Shown here: positions 34,356 through 43,467 of the stretch, one piece after another | Layout: every line of letters starts with the position of its first letter | How positions within the stretch are numbered: the stretch's first letter is position 1 | Source of the DNA: Bacteroides eggerthii | GTDB lineage: Bacteria > Bacteroidota > Bacteroidia > Bacteroidales > Bacteroidaceae | DNA length: 64,000 nucleotides | NCBI RefSeq assembly: GCF_025146565.1 | Contig: NZ_CP102258.1 | Span: 1,396,001-1,460,000 of the forward strand | Reading direction: 5' to 3' | Notes under the pieces: generated by a model | What the model was told of the DNA's origin: nothing | Database searches by the model: none | The model's input: the letters and a program-made list of their open reading frames with translations, nothing else | Made by a program: the position numbers and the translations under genes

Positions 34356-34778
34356 TTAGTGATTTTCCCGTCTTTCTCCTACTATCAGGAATACTTCATC
34401 CTTTATGTTGTCCGGCAGTGCGATGCCGCGCAGTTGCAGGCTGCGTACCCAGCCCGCTACATCTTCGGACTGCATGGTGTAGAAGACATCGCGGAATTCT
34501 TCTTCTTGTTCGGGAGTGTACCGGTCGGCAGCGGTTCCGATGTACTTGTCAAGTTCCTCGTCGTCATAATATTCTATTTTCTTGCTGACAGCGGCGAGCA
34601 GGCTTTCTTTCTCGCATACTTCGTGCTGGCCGCAACATTCAATGTCTACTTCCTGCACTTCGGGCATGGCGTCCAGTTCGCCATTATCAATCTTCTTTTG
34701 AAGTTTGCGGTTGCGTACTATTCCCGCTATGGCGGCTATGACGGCAAGGGCAATCAGGCTAATAATCAGTATCCACAT
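34356..34778 (-). CDS. Single-pass membrane protein with a Cys/His cluster
   Basis: A 140-residue protein of unknown family. Start placed at ATG 34776-34778 because the next residues form a membrane segment (WILIISLIALAVIAAIAGIV); 16 further in-frame residues upstream look spurious. The cytoplasmic part has ECCGQHEVCEKE, a possible metal site, then an acidic helical domain. It lies 4 bp upstream of the metal permease gene on the same strand, so a role in metal handling is plausible but inferred. A minus-strand -7 box TATCTTTG lies at 34824-34831. Confidence 0.7.
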   Translation of the reverse strand: MWILIISLIALAVIAAIAGIVRNRKLQKKIDNGELDAMPEVQEVDIECCGQHEVCEKESLLAAVSKKIEYYDDEELDKYIGTAADRYTPEQEEEFRDVFYTMQSEDVAGWVRSLQLRGIALPDNIKDEVFLIVGERRENH

Positions 34779-34934
34779 ATGTTCTCTTTCCTTGAAAAAA
34801 CTGTCCTTATAAAATAGAACGGACAAAGATACATATTGTTTTCGTATCTGCCGTCATGCAGAAAGGAGATTCTTTGGCGCGGTGTCCTTTGGCCATGTCT
34901 TAATGAAAGAAATAAAGAGGCGTTTTGGACGATA

Positions 34935-36209
34935 CTAATGACAGACAGTAAAGCCCGCTTTCTTTAAATCTTCCCAATAGCCCGGATAGGATTTGGATAC
35001 CACCTGAGGTTCATCAATCATTAGCTGCGGCAATGTGATGCAGGCAGGAGCAAACGCCATTGCCATGCGGTGGTCTTCGTAGGTAGCGATAAGGGGAGCG
35101 CTCTCTGCCGGACAGCGTTCTCCATTCCATAGCAGGATGCTGTCCTGTTCGGAACGCACCGCATAGCCTAATTTGTGCAGTTCGGTGATGAGGGCGGTGA
35201 TACGGTCGGTCTCCTTTATTTTGAGACTTTGCAAACCGGTGAAACGGAAAGGGATATTCATCAGGCAGCAGGTCACGACAAAGGTTTGTGCAAGGTCGGG
35301 AATGTCTACCATATCTTCTTCGAGACGGGTAACGGGGGTGCCTGTGAGAGTCAGCCGTACGCCTCTCTCCGTATATTCGGTATGCACACCGAGCCGGGAG
35401 AAAATCTCCGCACCGCGGCTGTCACCCTGATAACTGTGTGGGAACAGCCCGGACAGCTCTATCGTTTCCTCTTCATAACTCTTCAGAGATTCTTCATTCT
35501 TCATTCTTCGTTTTTCATTTCCCCTCAGCGCCAGTATCTGGTACCAGTAAGATGCGGCGCTCCAATCACTCTCTACGGTAAAAGGAACATCTTGGTAGCC
35601 GCCCGGATGGACAGTAATGGTGTTTTCGGCGCTCCATTGGGCATCTCCTCCAAAGTCATGTATCAGTTGGAGGGTGAGGTTGATATAGGGGCGTGAAATG
35701 ATGTTGCCTGTAAGATGCAGGTGCAGGCCTTTGGGAAGGACTGCACCTATCATCAGCAGGGCGGAGATATATTGTGAACTGACGTTTCCGGCGAGGGATA
35801 TTTCATTGCCTTGCAATTCCGAGCCTGTGATGTGCAGAGGCGGGAAACCTTCATTGGCTGTGTATTTGATGTCTGCGCCGAGTTGGCGCAGGGCATCTAC
35901 CAAAATGCGGATGGGGCGTTGCTGCATACGTTGCGTGCCGGTGATGACACGAGCGCCGGGGGTTACACTAAGATAGGCGGTGAGGAAGCGCATGGCTGTC
36001 CCGGCTGCCATAATGTCTATATGCTCCGGACTGCCTTGCAGTGCACGTACCATGACGCGGGTGTCGTCGCAATCGCTCAGGTTGTGGAGCGTTTGTTTGC
36101 CATGGGCAAGAGCGTGCAGGATAAGTGCGCGGTTACTGATACTTTTGGATGCCGGGAGTTGGATACCGGCATGCAGCGGGGCATCGGGAGCGGAAACGGT
36201 GTAACGCAT
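34935..36209 (-). CDS. aroA: 3-phosphoshikimate 1-carboxyvinyltransferase (EPSP synthase)
   Basis: A 424-residue shikimate-pathway enzyme joining PEP to shikimate 3-phosphate. Start at ATG 36207-36209 (MRYTVSAPD); a longer frame adds 52 non-homologous residues. Seen: PASKSISNRALIL, GTAMRFLTAYL, QRPI, and EDHRMAMAFA near the end. Odd: between QILALRG and ETIELSGLF lies a Lys/Glu-rich stretch (NEKRRMKNEESLKSYEE) coded by heptad repeats (35489-35523), an apparent in-frame insertion of about 20 residues. A -7 box TACTTTTG lies at 36257-36264 on the minus strand. It follows pabC by 107 bp. Confidence 0.93.
   Translation of the reverse strand: MRYTVSAPDAPLHAGIQLPASKSISNRALILHALAHGKQTLHNLSDCDDTRVMVRALQGSPEHIDIMAAGTAMRFLTAYLSVTPGARVITGTQRMQQRPIRILVDALRQLGADIKYTANEGFPPLHITGSELQGNEISLAGNVSSQYISALLMIGAVLPKGLHLHLTGNIISRPYINLTLQLIHDFGGDAQWSAENTITVHPGGYQDVPFTVESDWSAASYWYQILALRGNEKRRMKNEESLKSYEEETIELSGLFPHSYQGDSRGAEIFSRLGVHTEYTERGVRLTLTGTPVTRLEEDMVDIPDLAQTFVVTCCLMNIPFRFTGLQSLKIKETDRITALITELHKLGYAVRSEQDSILLWNGERCPAESAPLIATYEDHRMAMAFAPACITLPQLMIDEPQVVSKSYPGYWEDLKKAGFTVCH
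35489..35523. repeat. Heptad repeats inside the aroA coding sequence
   Basis: ATTCTTC three times exactly (35489-35509), then GTTTTTC and ATTTCCC in the same 7-bp phase. The reading frame of aroA stays open through it. The same type of 7-mer array otherwise lies between genes in this window. Confidence 0.8.
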
Positions 36210-36316
36210 AGTTGTATTCGTTAAATTATGGTGGTAAGGAATTTCATATTCCGGTGCAAAAGTAAAACAAATCTTTGGGAAATGGAAGTTGTTCGTCCTA
36301 CATTTCCCCCGGCAAC

Positions 36317-36943
36317 CTATTTCTGCAACGGGGAATGGGGTGTCCGGAATGCTGAATGAAGGCAAACGGCAGGAAGCTCCAGTTCACCCCAATCTATCAT
36401 CGCATTGAAGAGACGGACGGTGGAGTAGGACGGGATGTCTTCTACGTGTATTTTCCTTTCAGAGAGGATTCCTTTGTCTAACAGTTCTGCACGTTTAGTC
36501 CCTTTCAGCAGGGGAGATTGGGGAGTGTGCCAGTGTTTGCCGTCAAAAAGGGCGATGTTGGCAATGCTGGTGTCGGTGAGCAGATGCCGGCGGACAATCA
36601 GTATGTCGTCGCAAGAGCCGCGCTGTGCAAACAATCGGTCGAGGACTTGGCGGTCGGTGCTTTTGTAGGTGTAGCTGATGTCGTCTGCCTGTATCAATGC
36701 CAGTGAACGGATGGGGCGGAGGAGATAGGGCGTGCAGGTCACATCTTCGATGCCGTCTTGACCGTAGACGATACGTAACTTGTGTATGCCGCTTTCGGGA
36801 ACGGGGGGCAGGAAGTCCGCCAGTTGCAGCGCATGGCTGCCGGGCCAGAAGTGGTTGCGGGTGTCATTCAGCCTTTGTTCGTGGTAGGTCAGATTACGGG
36901 CTTCACCGCTGTCTATGCGTATTGTTTCAATAAATTGGCACAT
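36317..36943 (-). CDS. pabC: Aminotransferase class IV, probable 4-amino-4-deoxychorismate lyase
   Basis: A 208-residue PLP fold-type IV enzyme. It is placed directly after pabB (17-bp overlap), so it most likely releases p-aminobenzoate from aminodeoxychorismate for folate synthesis. Seen: ETIRIDSGEARNLTYHEQR, the probable PLP lysine in YTYKSTDR, and a TDTSIANIALFDG core. The last ~12 residues (SAFRTPHSPLQK) are coded by heptad-phased DNA (36327-36361), so the natural C-terminus may have been altered. Branched-chain or D-amino acid aminotransferase activity is less likely given the context. Confidence 0.85.
   Translation of the reverse strand: MCQFIETIRIDSGEARNLTYHEQRLNDTRNHFWPGSHALQLADFLPPVPESGIHKLRIVYGQDGIEDVTCTPYLLRPIRSLALIQADDISYTYKSTDRQVLDRLFAQRGSCDDILIVRRHLLTDTSIANIALFDGKHWHTPQSPLLKGTKRAELLDKGILSERKIHVEDIPSYSTVRLFNAMIDWGELELPAVCLHSAFRTPHSPLQK
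36327..36361. repeat. Heptad-phased repeat in the 3' end of pabC
   Basis: Consecutive 7-mers AACGGGG, AATGGGG, TGTCCGG, AATGCTG, AATGAAG, with AATG recurring in phase. It forms the last codons of pabC. Confidence 0.55.
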
Positions 36944-37910
36944 ATATTTTCTGTTTTACTTCATTGTATTCGCTTTCCCAACGGCTTTGGGCGGTGATAC
37001 CGCCGCCGGCTTTGAAATAGAGTTGACCGTTCTCCTGTTCGATGAAGCGTATCATAACGGCGCTGTCCAGCCGTCCGCCGGCATAGCAGCCCATGACCCC
37101 GGTGTAGAAACCTCGTTCGTAGCCTTCCGCTTCGGCAATGATTTGCATGGTGCGCGGTTTGGGAGCGCCGGTTATGGAGCCGGCCGGCAATAGCTTGAAA
37201 AGGATGTCGCCGAGCCGCTTTGTATAATCATGGGGAAGGTTACCGCAGATTTCGGAACTTGTTTGCAGAATAGGCCCCTTGTTGGTTTGCAGACGGTCTA
37301 TGTAGCGATAGGACGTAACGGTGACATGTTCGGAAACCATGCTGAGGTCGTTGCGTATCAGGTCGACGATCGTAGCGTGTTCGGCGGCTTCTTTGGCATC
37401 GTCCAGCAGTATTGCTTCGGCATGCGGCAGTGTGGCGTCAATTGTCCCTTTCATGGGGAAGGACTTGATTTTCCCTTCTTCCATGCGGACGAATATTTCG
37501 GGTGAGAAGCAGACGAAGCTGTCTTTCAGCCATAGTTTGTACAGGGCATGGGAATATAGGAAAATGTCCTTTAGCGCAAGGTTGGTACGGAGAGGCACTT
37601 TGCATGTCAGATTGGTCAGGTAGCTGTTGCCGGCCAGCAAGTTCTGCTTTACGATGTCGAAAGAATGGCGGTAAGCGGCAGGTGACGGGGGAGTGAATTC
37701 CCAGTTCGTCGGCCCGGCATATCGGGTGTCCGCAATGGGGGCATTGCCCGTACCTCTGAATTGGTAAAGGCAGGCGGAGGCGTCTATCTTGTCAAGAGCT
37801 TCAACGTAGGAACATTCTTGCGTATAGTCAATGATAAACAAAAAAGGAATGTCTTTACGCCCGAATGTGTTCATCCGGGCGATGGCTGTTTCTTTGTCCA
37901 ACGCTTTCAT
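36927..37910 (-). CDS. pabB: Aminodeoxychorismate synthase component I
   Basis: A 327-residue chorismate-binding enzyme, the short form without the N-terminal domain of TrpE-like proteins. It adds ammonia to chorismate; the glutaminase partner is not in the window. ADC-synthase hallmarks: SFPMKGTI (the lysine that separates PabB from anthranilate synthase), LIRNDLSMV, and GSITGAPKP. It starts 4 bp after the stop of the upstream transporter and overlaps pabC by 17 bp, so the three genes form one operon. Confidence 0.92.
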   Translation of the reverse strand: MKALDKETAIARMNTFGRKDIPFLFIIDYTQECSYVEALDKIDASACLYQFRGTGNAPIADTRYAGPTNWEFTPPSPAAYRHSFDIVKQNLLAGNSYLTNLTCKVPLRTNLALKDIFLYSHALYKLWLKDSFVCFSPEIFVRMEEGKIKSFPMKGTIDATLPHAEAILLDDAKEAAEHATIVDLIRNDLSMVSEHVTVTSYRYIDRLQTNKGPILQTSSEICGNLPHDYTKRLGDILFKLLPAGSITGAPKPRTMQIIAEAEGYERGFYTGVMGCYAGGRLDSAVMIRFIEQENGQLYFKAGGGITAQSRWESEYNEVKQKIYVPIY

Positions 37911-37914
37911 CGCC

Positions 37915-39510
37915 CTAAATCACCGTTGCAATAATTTGAATGGACAGTATGAGGAAGACCATTGCAATGGGGTAGACCGTTGCATAGGCCACGCTTGGAA
38001 TATTGCTGTCTGTCATGGAGTCTGCGGCTGCCAAGCCGGGAGTACTCGTCATGCCACCGGTAATGGTTCCCAGCAAGTCGAGAATACTGATTTTGAAGAC
38101 CAACCTGCCCACGACCACTGCTATCAACATGGGGAGCAATGTAATGGCTGCGCCTACTCCAAACAAGAGCCAACCGCTCTCCTGAAAAGTGGCTACCAGA
38201 TTCTTTCCGGCGGATGTACCCACTTCGGCAAGGAAAAGCAGGAGTCCCAGTTGCCGCAGCAGTTGGTTGGCGGGCCCTGACATAGACCAGATGACAGGCC
38301 CTGTTTTGCCAACGGCGCTGAGAAACAAGGCGACTATCAGTATGCCGCCCGTTAGGCCCGGCGAGAACGACAAACCGCCGGGGAAAGATATATTCAGTTT
38401 GCCGAACAATACCCCAAGCACAATGCCCATTGCAATCGGGAAGAAATCTGTATCGGATAGCTTCTTGGCATTGTTGCCCAACAGGCGTGCAAGGCCTTTC
38501 AGGCCTTCTTTCTCACCGACCACCATTAACTTGTCTCCGAATTTCAGTGCGAGGTCGGGTGAGGGCGAAAGGTCGATGCCGCTTCGGCGGATGCGGGTTA
38601 CGGTACAGCCGAAGTTCTTCATCAGATTCAGATCGCCCAACTGCTTGTTTATCATATCTTTCTTGGTTAGGAGCAAAGATTCTATCTCTTGAGTATGGCT
38701 CAGTGGAAGTTCGCCTTCTTCGCGTTCGCCAACCAGAGTGGCAAGCTGGGTCAGGGCTTCGTCACTGCCGACAGCCTGTATATAGTCGTTTTCGTGGAGT
38801 ACGGTATGTGCAGTTGGGATGGAGATTTGCCCTTCGTGTTTGTGGCGGGAGATTACTGCACCGGTCATGGCCCGGGCATTGATTTGCATTAAAGTGCGGC
38901 CGAAGACGACGGGGTTGGTGACACGATAGATACAGGTGGTCAGTTCGGGGTACTGCCCGCGGCGTTCTTTTTCCAGACGGCGGGCTTCCTGTTCAAGGTC
39001 GATGTGCATGATGCGGGGCAACAGCTTTACAAACAAGATGACGCCGATCACTCCGAATGGGTAAGCGATGCCGTAGGCTATGGATGCCAGCGGTGAATGG
39101 GTGCTGTCGATGGCAACAGCGAGTCCCGGCGTACTGGTGAGAGCGCCGGCTATCAGCCCTACCACGCTCGGCGTATCAATGTCGAAAGCATATTTCAGCC
39201 CTATTGCCGTCAAAGAGGCGGAACAGATTATCAGCAGGGTAATGATTATGAGTGTTTTCCCTTTGCTCCGGAAAGAGTCGAAGAAACCGGGACCTGCTTG
39301 TATGCCGATGGTGAATATGAATAATACGAGTCCGAAGTTGCCCAGCTCCTTAGGGATGATTACACCGAAATGCCCGAAAAGCAGGGCGATGAAGATTACT
39401 GCGGAAACATCGAGGGATAGTCCTTTGATTTTGATTCTTCCCAGCATGAAGCCCAATGCCACGATAAGGAAAAGGGCGAAATAGGAGGAATTAAGAAGGT
39501 CAGTAAACAT
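37915..39510 (-). CDS. AspT/YidE-type putative transporter with two TrkA-C domains
   Basis: A 531-residue inner-membrane protein with two homologous membrane halves (residues ~8-165 and ~370-531, each with an STPG motif: GALTSTPGLAVA and GGMTSTPGLAAA). Two cytoplasmic TrkA-C domains lie between (~200-360, with LHENDYIQAVG and LKFGDKLMVVGEKEG). This is the AspT/YidE/YbjL antiporter duplication. A minus-strand -7 box TACCTTTG lies at 39541-39548. The substrate is unknown; linkage to pabB is positional. Confidence 0.9.
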   Translation of the reverse strand: MFTDLLNSSYFALFLIVALGFMLGRIKIKGLSLDVSAVIFIALLFGHFGVIIPKELGNFGLVLFIFTIGIQAGPGFFDSFRSKGKTLIIITLLIICSASLTAIGLKYAFDIDTPSVVGLIAGALTSTPGLAVAIDSTHSPLASIAYGIAYPFGVIGVILFVKLLPRIMHIDLEQEARRLEKERRGQYPELTTCIYRVTNPVVFGRTLMQINARAMTGAVISRHKHEGQISIPTAHTVLHENDYIQAVGSDEALTQLATLVGEREEGELPLSHTQEIESLLLTKKDMINKQLGDLNLMKNFGCTVTRIRRSGIDLSPSPDLALKFGDKLMVVGEKEGLKGLARLLGNNAKKLSDTDFFPIAMGIVLGVLFGKLNISFPGGLSFSPGLTGGILIVALFLSAVGKTGPVIWSMSGPANQLLRQLGLLLFLAEVGTSAGKNLVATFQESGWLLFGVGAAITLLPMLIAVVVGRLVFKISILDLLGTITGGMTSTPGLAAADSMTDSNIPSVAYATVYPIAMVFLILSIQIIATVI

Positions 39511-39540
39511 AAGCTTGATGAATTAGTCTTTTTGAGGGAA

Positions 39541-39588
39541 CAAAGGTAATGGAAAAAAGTTAGATAGAGAAAGTATTATTTATCTTTG
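39541..39588. promoter_or_regulatory. Divergent -7 boxes, aspT-like and DUF2721 genes
   Basis: CAAAGGTA at 39541-39548 reads TACCTTTG on the minus strand toward the transporter. TATCTTTG at 39581-39588 faces the plus-strand gene. No clear -33 boxes. Confidence 0.45.
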
Positions 39589-39619
39589 CAGTTACTAAAG
39601 ATTTAAAGGAATTAGCCTT

Positions 39620-40009
39620 ATGGAAATAGATTTGACTACCCCCGCTTTGCTGTTTTCGGCAATATCTTTGATTATGTTGGCGTATACCAATCGCTTCCTG
39701 TCGTATGCAGGCCTTGTGCGTGCTTTGAAGGAACAGCACCAGAAAAGCCATTCGTCTGTGACCGCCGCACAGATCGCCAACTTGCGTAAACGGCTGTATT
39801 TGACGCGTGCCATGCAGGTGACGGGCATAGCAAGCTTGTTGCTGTGTGTAGTCAGCATGTTCTTCATCTATATTCAGCTTTATCTTGCATCGGTCTATAT
39901 TTTCGGCTTTGCACTGATATTGCTGATCATTTCGCTTGCTATTTCGGTGTATGAGATTTATATCTCGGTGAAAGCGTTAGAGATACATCTGAATGATATG
40001 GACGATTAA
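39620..40009 (+). CDS. DUF2721 family membrane protein
   Basis: A 129-residue protein with three membrane segments (residues ~8-27, ~70-90, ~93-115) and a basic loop (LRKRLYLTRAMQ). It matches DUF2721, a small bacterial membrane family of unknown role. A monocistronic gene, with a -7 box upstream and a strong terminator downstream. Confidence 0.8.
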   Translation: MEIDLTTPALLFSAISLIMLAYTNRFLSYAGLVRALKEQHQKSHSSVTAAQIANLRKRLYLTRAMQVTGIASLLLCVVSMFFIYIQLYLASVYIFGFALILLIISLAISVYEIYISVKALEIHLNDMDD

Positions 40010-40060
40010 CAGGAATACTTTTCTCCTTTTTACGGAATGAATTTGCGGAACGAATTATTT

Positions 40061-40103
40061 CATCTCACGAGATTCTTTATTTCCTCTCGTGAGATGATTT
40101 TTT
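40061..40103 (+). terminator. Terminator after the DUF2721 gene
   Basis: CATCTCACGAGA at 40061-40072 pairs perfectly with TCTCGTGAGATG at 40085-40096, followed by ATTTTTTT. It probably also stops the convergent protease transcript. Confidence 0.85.
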
Positions 40104-40130
40104 GTTCTGCGTAGGGGGAAGGCTTTGCTC

Positions 40131-43100
40131 TCACAAAACAGATTCCAGCTCTTTCAGCAGTTCCTCCACAGCAACCTTTAGTTGGGTGTCTTCACCTTTT
40201 ACAATCGTTTCGGGTGAATTGGCAACTTTGATGTCTGGCTCTAACTGGCTGTTTTCCAAATAGCTGTTGTCTGGCAAACGGTAGCCTACAACAGGGATAC
40301 CGAAAACGAGGGAGGGATCTTGCAGACGTTCCCATGATACGCTGGTCATCGTGCCCGGAACCGGCATGCCTACCAGTTTGCCGATATTCCGGTGGCGATA
40401 TACCCATGGTGTGCCATGTGCATTGGAATAGTTGGCTTCGCATGTCAGCATGATAGATGGCTTGTTCCAGCGGCGGCTGGGCATATCGCAAGCCTCGCGA
40501 CCGCGGATTACTTGTGTAAAGTATTTCTTGCCGCTGAATAAAATCTCAATATCTTCGTGCAGGCGGCCACCCCCGTTGAAGCGGGTGTCGATGATAATTC
40601 CCTCGCGATTGTTGTATTTGCCCAATATGTCCGAGTAGACGGAACGGAAACTATCGTCGCCCATCGACTCTATGTGGACATATCCGAGACGGCCGTTGGA
40701 CCATTTATCTACATCGGCCGCACGCTGTTTCACCCAGCGGGTATAGAGCAGGGTGCTGAGCATGCTGTTGCTTATCGGGATTACAACTTCTTCCCAGCGT
40801 TCTTTGGTCTGCGGATTGTACAGTGAAACGAGGGTTTTCTTCTTGGCCTTGTCGTTCAACAATGTGTAGTAATCCATTTCTGGAGTAATTTCCGTACCGT
40901 CAATCTTTTCGATGACAATGCCTGTTGCCGCTTTTGTATTGGCATTATCGAACGGGCCTTTTTCGAGAACCTCGGCGATGCGCATGCCTTTGCCCCGGTA
41001 GTTCCAGTCAAAAAGCAGTCCCAGACTGGCTGTCGGTTCGCTTTGTCCCGTCGGGTAGTAGCGGCCGCCGGTATGTGATACGTTCAATTCGCCCAGCCAC
41101 TCGCTCAGTAATTCGGCAAAATCGTAATTGTTGTTGATGTGAGGCAGGAATTTACGGTAAGCGGCACTCATGGAGTCCCAATCCACGTTGTGCATATTGG
41201 TGTTGTAGAAACGTTTCTGTTGCTGTTTATATACATGGTCGAACATGTATTCACGCTCTGCTGCCAGATCCATTTTTACTTGTGCCTGATAGTTGACCGG
41301 CTTTAATTCATTGGACGCCACATCCATTTTCTGCATGGCTTTGCCGCCTAACAGGAAGAGATTCTTGCCGCTTTTGTCCATTTCCATAGAAGCCCAACCG
41401 GCATCCATTTTGTGGAGCAACCGGGTTTCTTTCTTGCGAAGGTCCATTTTCCAAAGGTCGTATCCGTCTTCAAAGGCGGCAAGGTAATAGAGGGTTTCAC
41501 CATCTTTGGAGATAATGACGCTTCCCATATCCGAAGAGTTAGGGGTGAGGCGTACGATGCGGTCTTCAAGGTTTTTCAGTTCCACAATGATATCTTTCAC
41601 TTGAGGAGAATCATCATCGGCTTTATCTTTTCCTGTATCTTTCTGACTCTTTTTCTTGTCTTTTCCGGCATCCTTACCTTGTGCTTTTTTCTGTTCGGCT
41701 TCCAATTCCTTGCGTAGCTCATAGTCTTCTTTACTCAAGCAATATTTGTCGTAAGCATCTTGATTGAGGAAAATAAGCATAGCATCGTCTTGTGATCCCC
41801 ATGAGGCATGGGCACGCATACCGTAACGCTCTGTTTTGAACAGGATTGCATTGCCGTCAAGCGCAAAGCGAGGCGAACCACTCATGTAACCGCTGTTGGT
41901 CAGGTTAATGATGGGACTGTTGCCTTGTGCGCTGACAAGTCCTATGTCGGAGTAAGGGTCATGTTTGTTGCCGATAAATTCGAGAGTGAACCATTTGCTG
42001 TCCGGCGACCACGCATAGCTGAACTCGCCATTTGTACTGTACCAGGTGGAGCCGTCGGTTATTTGGCGTACTTTCTTTGTTTCGAGATTGAGTACCATCA
42101 GCCGGATGCGGTCTTCGATGAAGGCAAGTTCCTTGCCGTCCGGTGAGAACTGGGGGCAGGCGCGCTCAACGGTGGTAGAAGGCAGCAGCACCTCTTCTTT
42201 AATGATAGTGGCGTTGGGAAAATTGGGATCTTCCTTGCGGGCTATTTTGGCAAGGTACAACTGCCAGTTACCGTTACGCTCGCTGGCATAAGCCAGAGTA
42301 CGGTTGTCCGGAGCAAAAGACAAGCCGCTTTCGTTGGCGGGGGTACGGGTGATTTGCTTGGTAGTGGCATAGTCTGCAGAGGTAACGAATACCTCGCCAC
42401 GTATGATGAATCCTATCTGTTTGCCATCCGGTGAAACGGTGGCTGAGGTTGCTCCGTTGGTATAATTCAGATATTCCACTTGCGACGGATCATCACGAGT
42501 GATTTCAATTTGAACTTTTTGTGGAGCCGAACCACCTTGCTGCGTATATATTTCGCCGTCATAGCCATAACATAAGGTTCCGTTATTGCTCATGGAGAGG
42601 AAACGGACGGGGTGGGTTTTGAAATCCGTTACTGCCTTTACGGATTCCGGTTGGGCAAGCGGAAAGGCATATACATTGAATGAACCGCCATTACGTTCGC
42701 TCAGAAAGTACAACGTTTGTCCGTCCGGCGCAAGAATGGGGTTGCGGTCTTCACCAGCGTGCCGGGTGAGATTACTGTGTTTGCCTGTACGGGTGTCATA
42801 CGTCCATATGTCGCGGGTTATGGATGATGTGTGGTGTTTCCTCCATTGGTCTTCAAATCCTTTTTGGTCTTGGTAGAAGAAAAGGTTACCCGATTTGTCA
42901 AAACAGATTGCTTCGGCGGGTGTACCCAAGACTTGTTCGGTGCGGCCGCCGGTTACAGGAACTTTGTAGAGTTCGGTCATGGCAGAACGAGGAAATAAAG
43001 CGCTTTCAACAGGATCTTGAATGGCTGCCGAGAAAAGGATATATTTACCGTCCGGTGTAAATGCGGACGGGGTTTCTCCTGTGGAGTTGGTAGTCAGACG

Positions 43101-43400
43101 CTGGGCGGCTCCACCGTTAGCGGGCATTACGAATACGTCGAAATTGCCATATCGGTCGCTGGCAAATGCTATCTGTCTGCCGTCGGGTGACCAGATGGGG
43201 TTGGACTCATAGGAATCCTGTGTCGTGAGCTGCGTGGCGGCACCGCCTTTTGCCGGAACTTTGTAGATATCTCCTTTGTAACAGAAAGCTATTTCTGTAC
43301 CGTCAGGAGAGATTTGTATGTCGCGCATCCAAAGAGGAGTTGCCGCATAGCTGGTAAGGGTGGTGAAACCCAATGTGAGGTAGACGAATATCTTCTTCAT
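40131..43400 (-). CDS. Tricorn-like S41 protease with beta-propeller and PDZ domains
   Basis: A 1089-residue exported protein (signal peptide residues 1-19, ending SYAAT). Residues ~20-560 are two beta-propellers built from repeats such as ISPDGTEIAFCYKGDIY and WSPDGRQIAFASD, as in TolB/tricorn. A Lys/Asp-rich linker lies at ~590-620. Then a helical C1 region, a PDZ-like domain (LEKGPFDNANTKAATGIVIEKIDG) and an S41 core (IIIDTRFNGGG) with a probable nucleophile Ser in ANYSNAHGTPW. It likely degrades peptides in the periplasm. A monocistronic gene that ends near a strong terminator. Confidence 0.9.
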   Translation of the reverse strand: MKKIFVYLTLGFTTLTSYAATPLWMRDIQISPDGTEIAFCYKGDIYKVPAKGGAATQLTTQDSYESNPIWSPDGRQIAFASDRYGNFDVFVMPANGGAAQRLTTNSTGETPSAFTPDGKYILFSAAIQDPVESALFPRSAMTELYKVPVTGGRTEQVLGTPAEAICFDKSGNLFFYQDQKGFEDQWRKHHTSSITRDIWTYDTRTGKHSNLTRHAGEDRNPILAPDGQTLYFLSERNGGSFNVYAFPLAQPESVKAVTDFKTHPVRFLSMSNNGTLCYGYDGEIYTQQGGSAPQKVQIEITRDDPSQVEYLNYTNGATSATVSPDGKQIGFIIRGEVFVTSADYATTKQITRTPANESGLSFAPDNRTLAYASERNGNWQLYLAKIARKEDPNFPNATIIKEEVLLPSTTVERACPQFSPDGKELAFIEDRIRLMVLNLETKKVRQITDGSTWYSTNGEFSYAWSPDSKWFTLEFIGNKHDPYSDIGLVSAQGNSPIINLTNSGYMSGSPRFALDGNAILFKTERYGMRAHASWGSQDDAMLIFLNQDAYDKYCLSKEDYELRKELEAEQKKAQGKDAGKDKKKSQKDTGKDKADDDSPQVKDIIVELKNLEDRIVRLTPNSSDMGSVIISKDGETLYYLAAFEDGYDLWKMDLRKKETRLLHKMDAGWASMEMDKSGKNLFLLGGKAMQKMDVASNELKPVNYQAQVKMDLAAEREYMFDHVYKQQQKRFYNTNMHNVDWDSMSAAYRKFLPHINNNYDFAELLSEWLGELNVSHTGGRYYPTGQSEPTASLGLLFDWNYRGKGMRIAEVLEKGPFDNANTKAATGIVIEKIDGTEITPEMDYYTLLNDKAKKKTLVSLYNPQTKERWEEVVIPISNSMLSTLLYTRWVKQRAADVDKWSNGRLGYVHIESMGDDSFRSVYSDILGKYNNREGIIIDTRFNGGGRLHEDIEILFSGKKYFTQVIRGREACDMPSRRWNKPSIMLTCEANYSNAHGTPWVYRHRNIGKLVGMPVPGTMTSVSWERLQDPSLVFGIPVVGYRLPDNSYLENSQLEPDIKVANSPETIVKGEDTQLKVAVEELLKELESVL

Positions 43401-43467
43401 AAAGGTGTGGTTCTATTGAGCTTTGGGTTTATAATTAGGATATTGTTTGGAAGAGTTTTTATGATAA

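Noticed and set aside
36210..36365. N-terminal extension of aroA (52 residues)
   Set aside because: No EPSP synthase has this sequence, it spans a -7 box at 36257-36264 and overlaps the 3' end of pabC.
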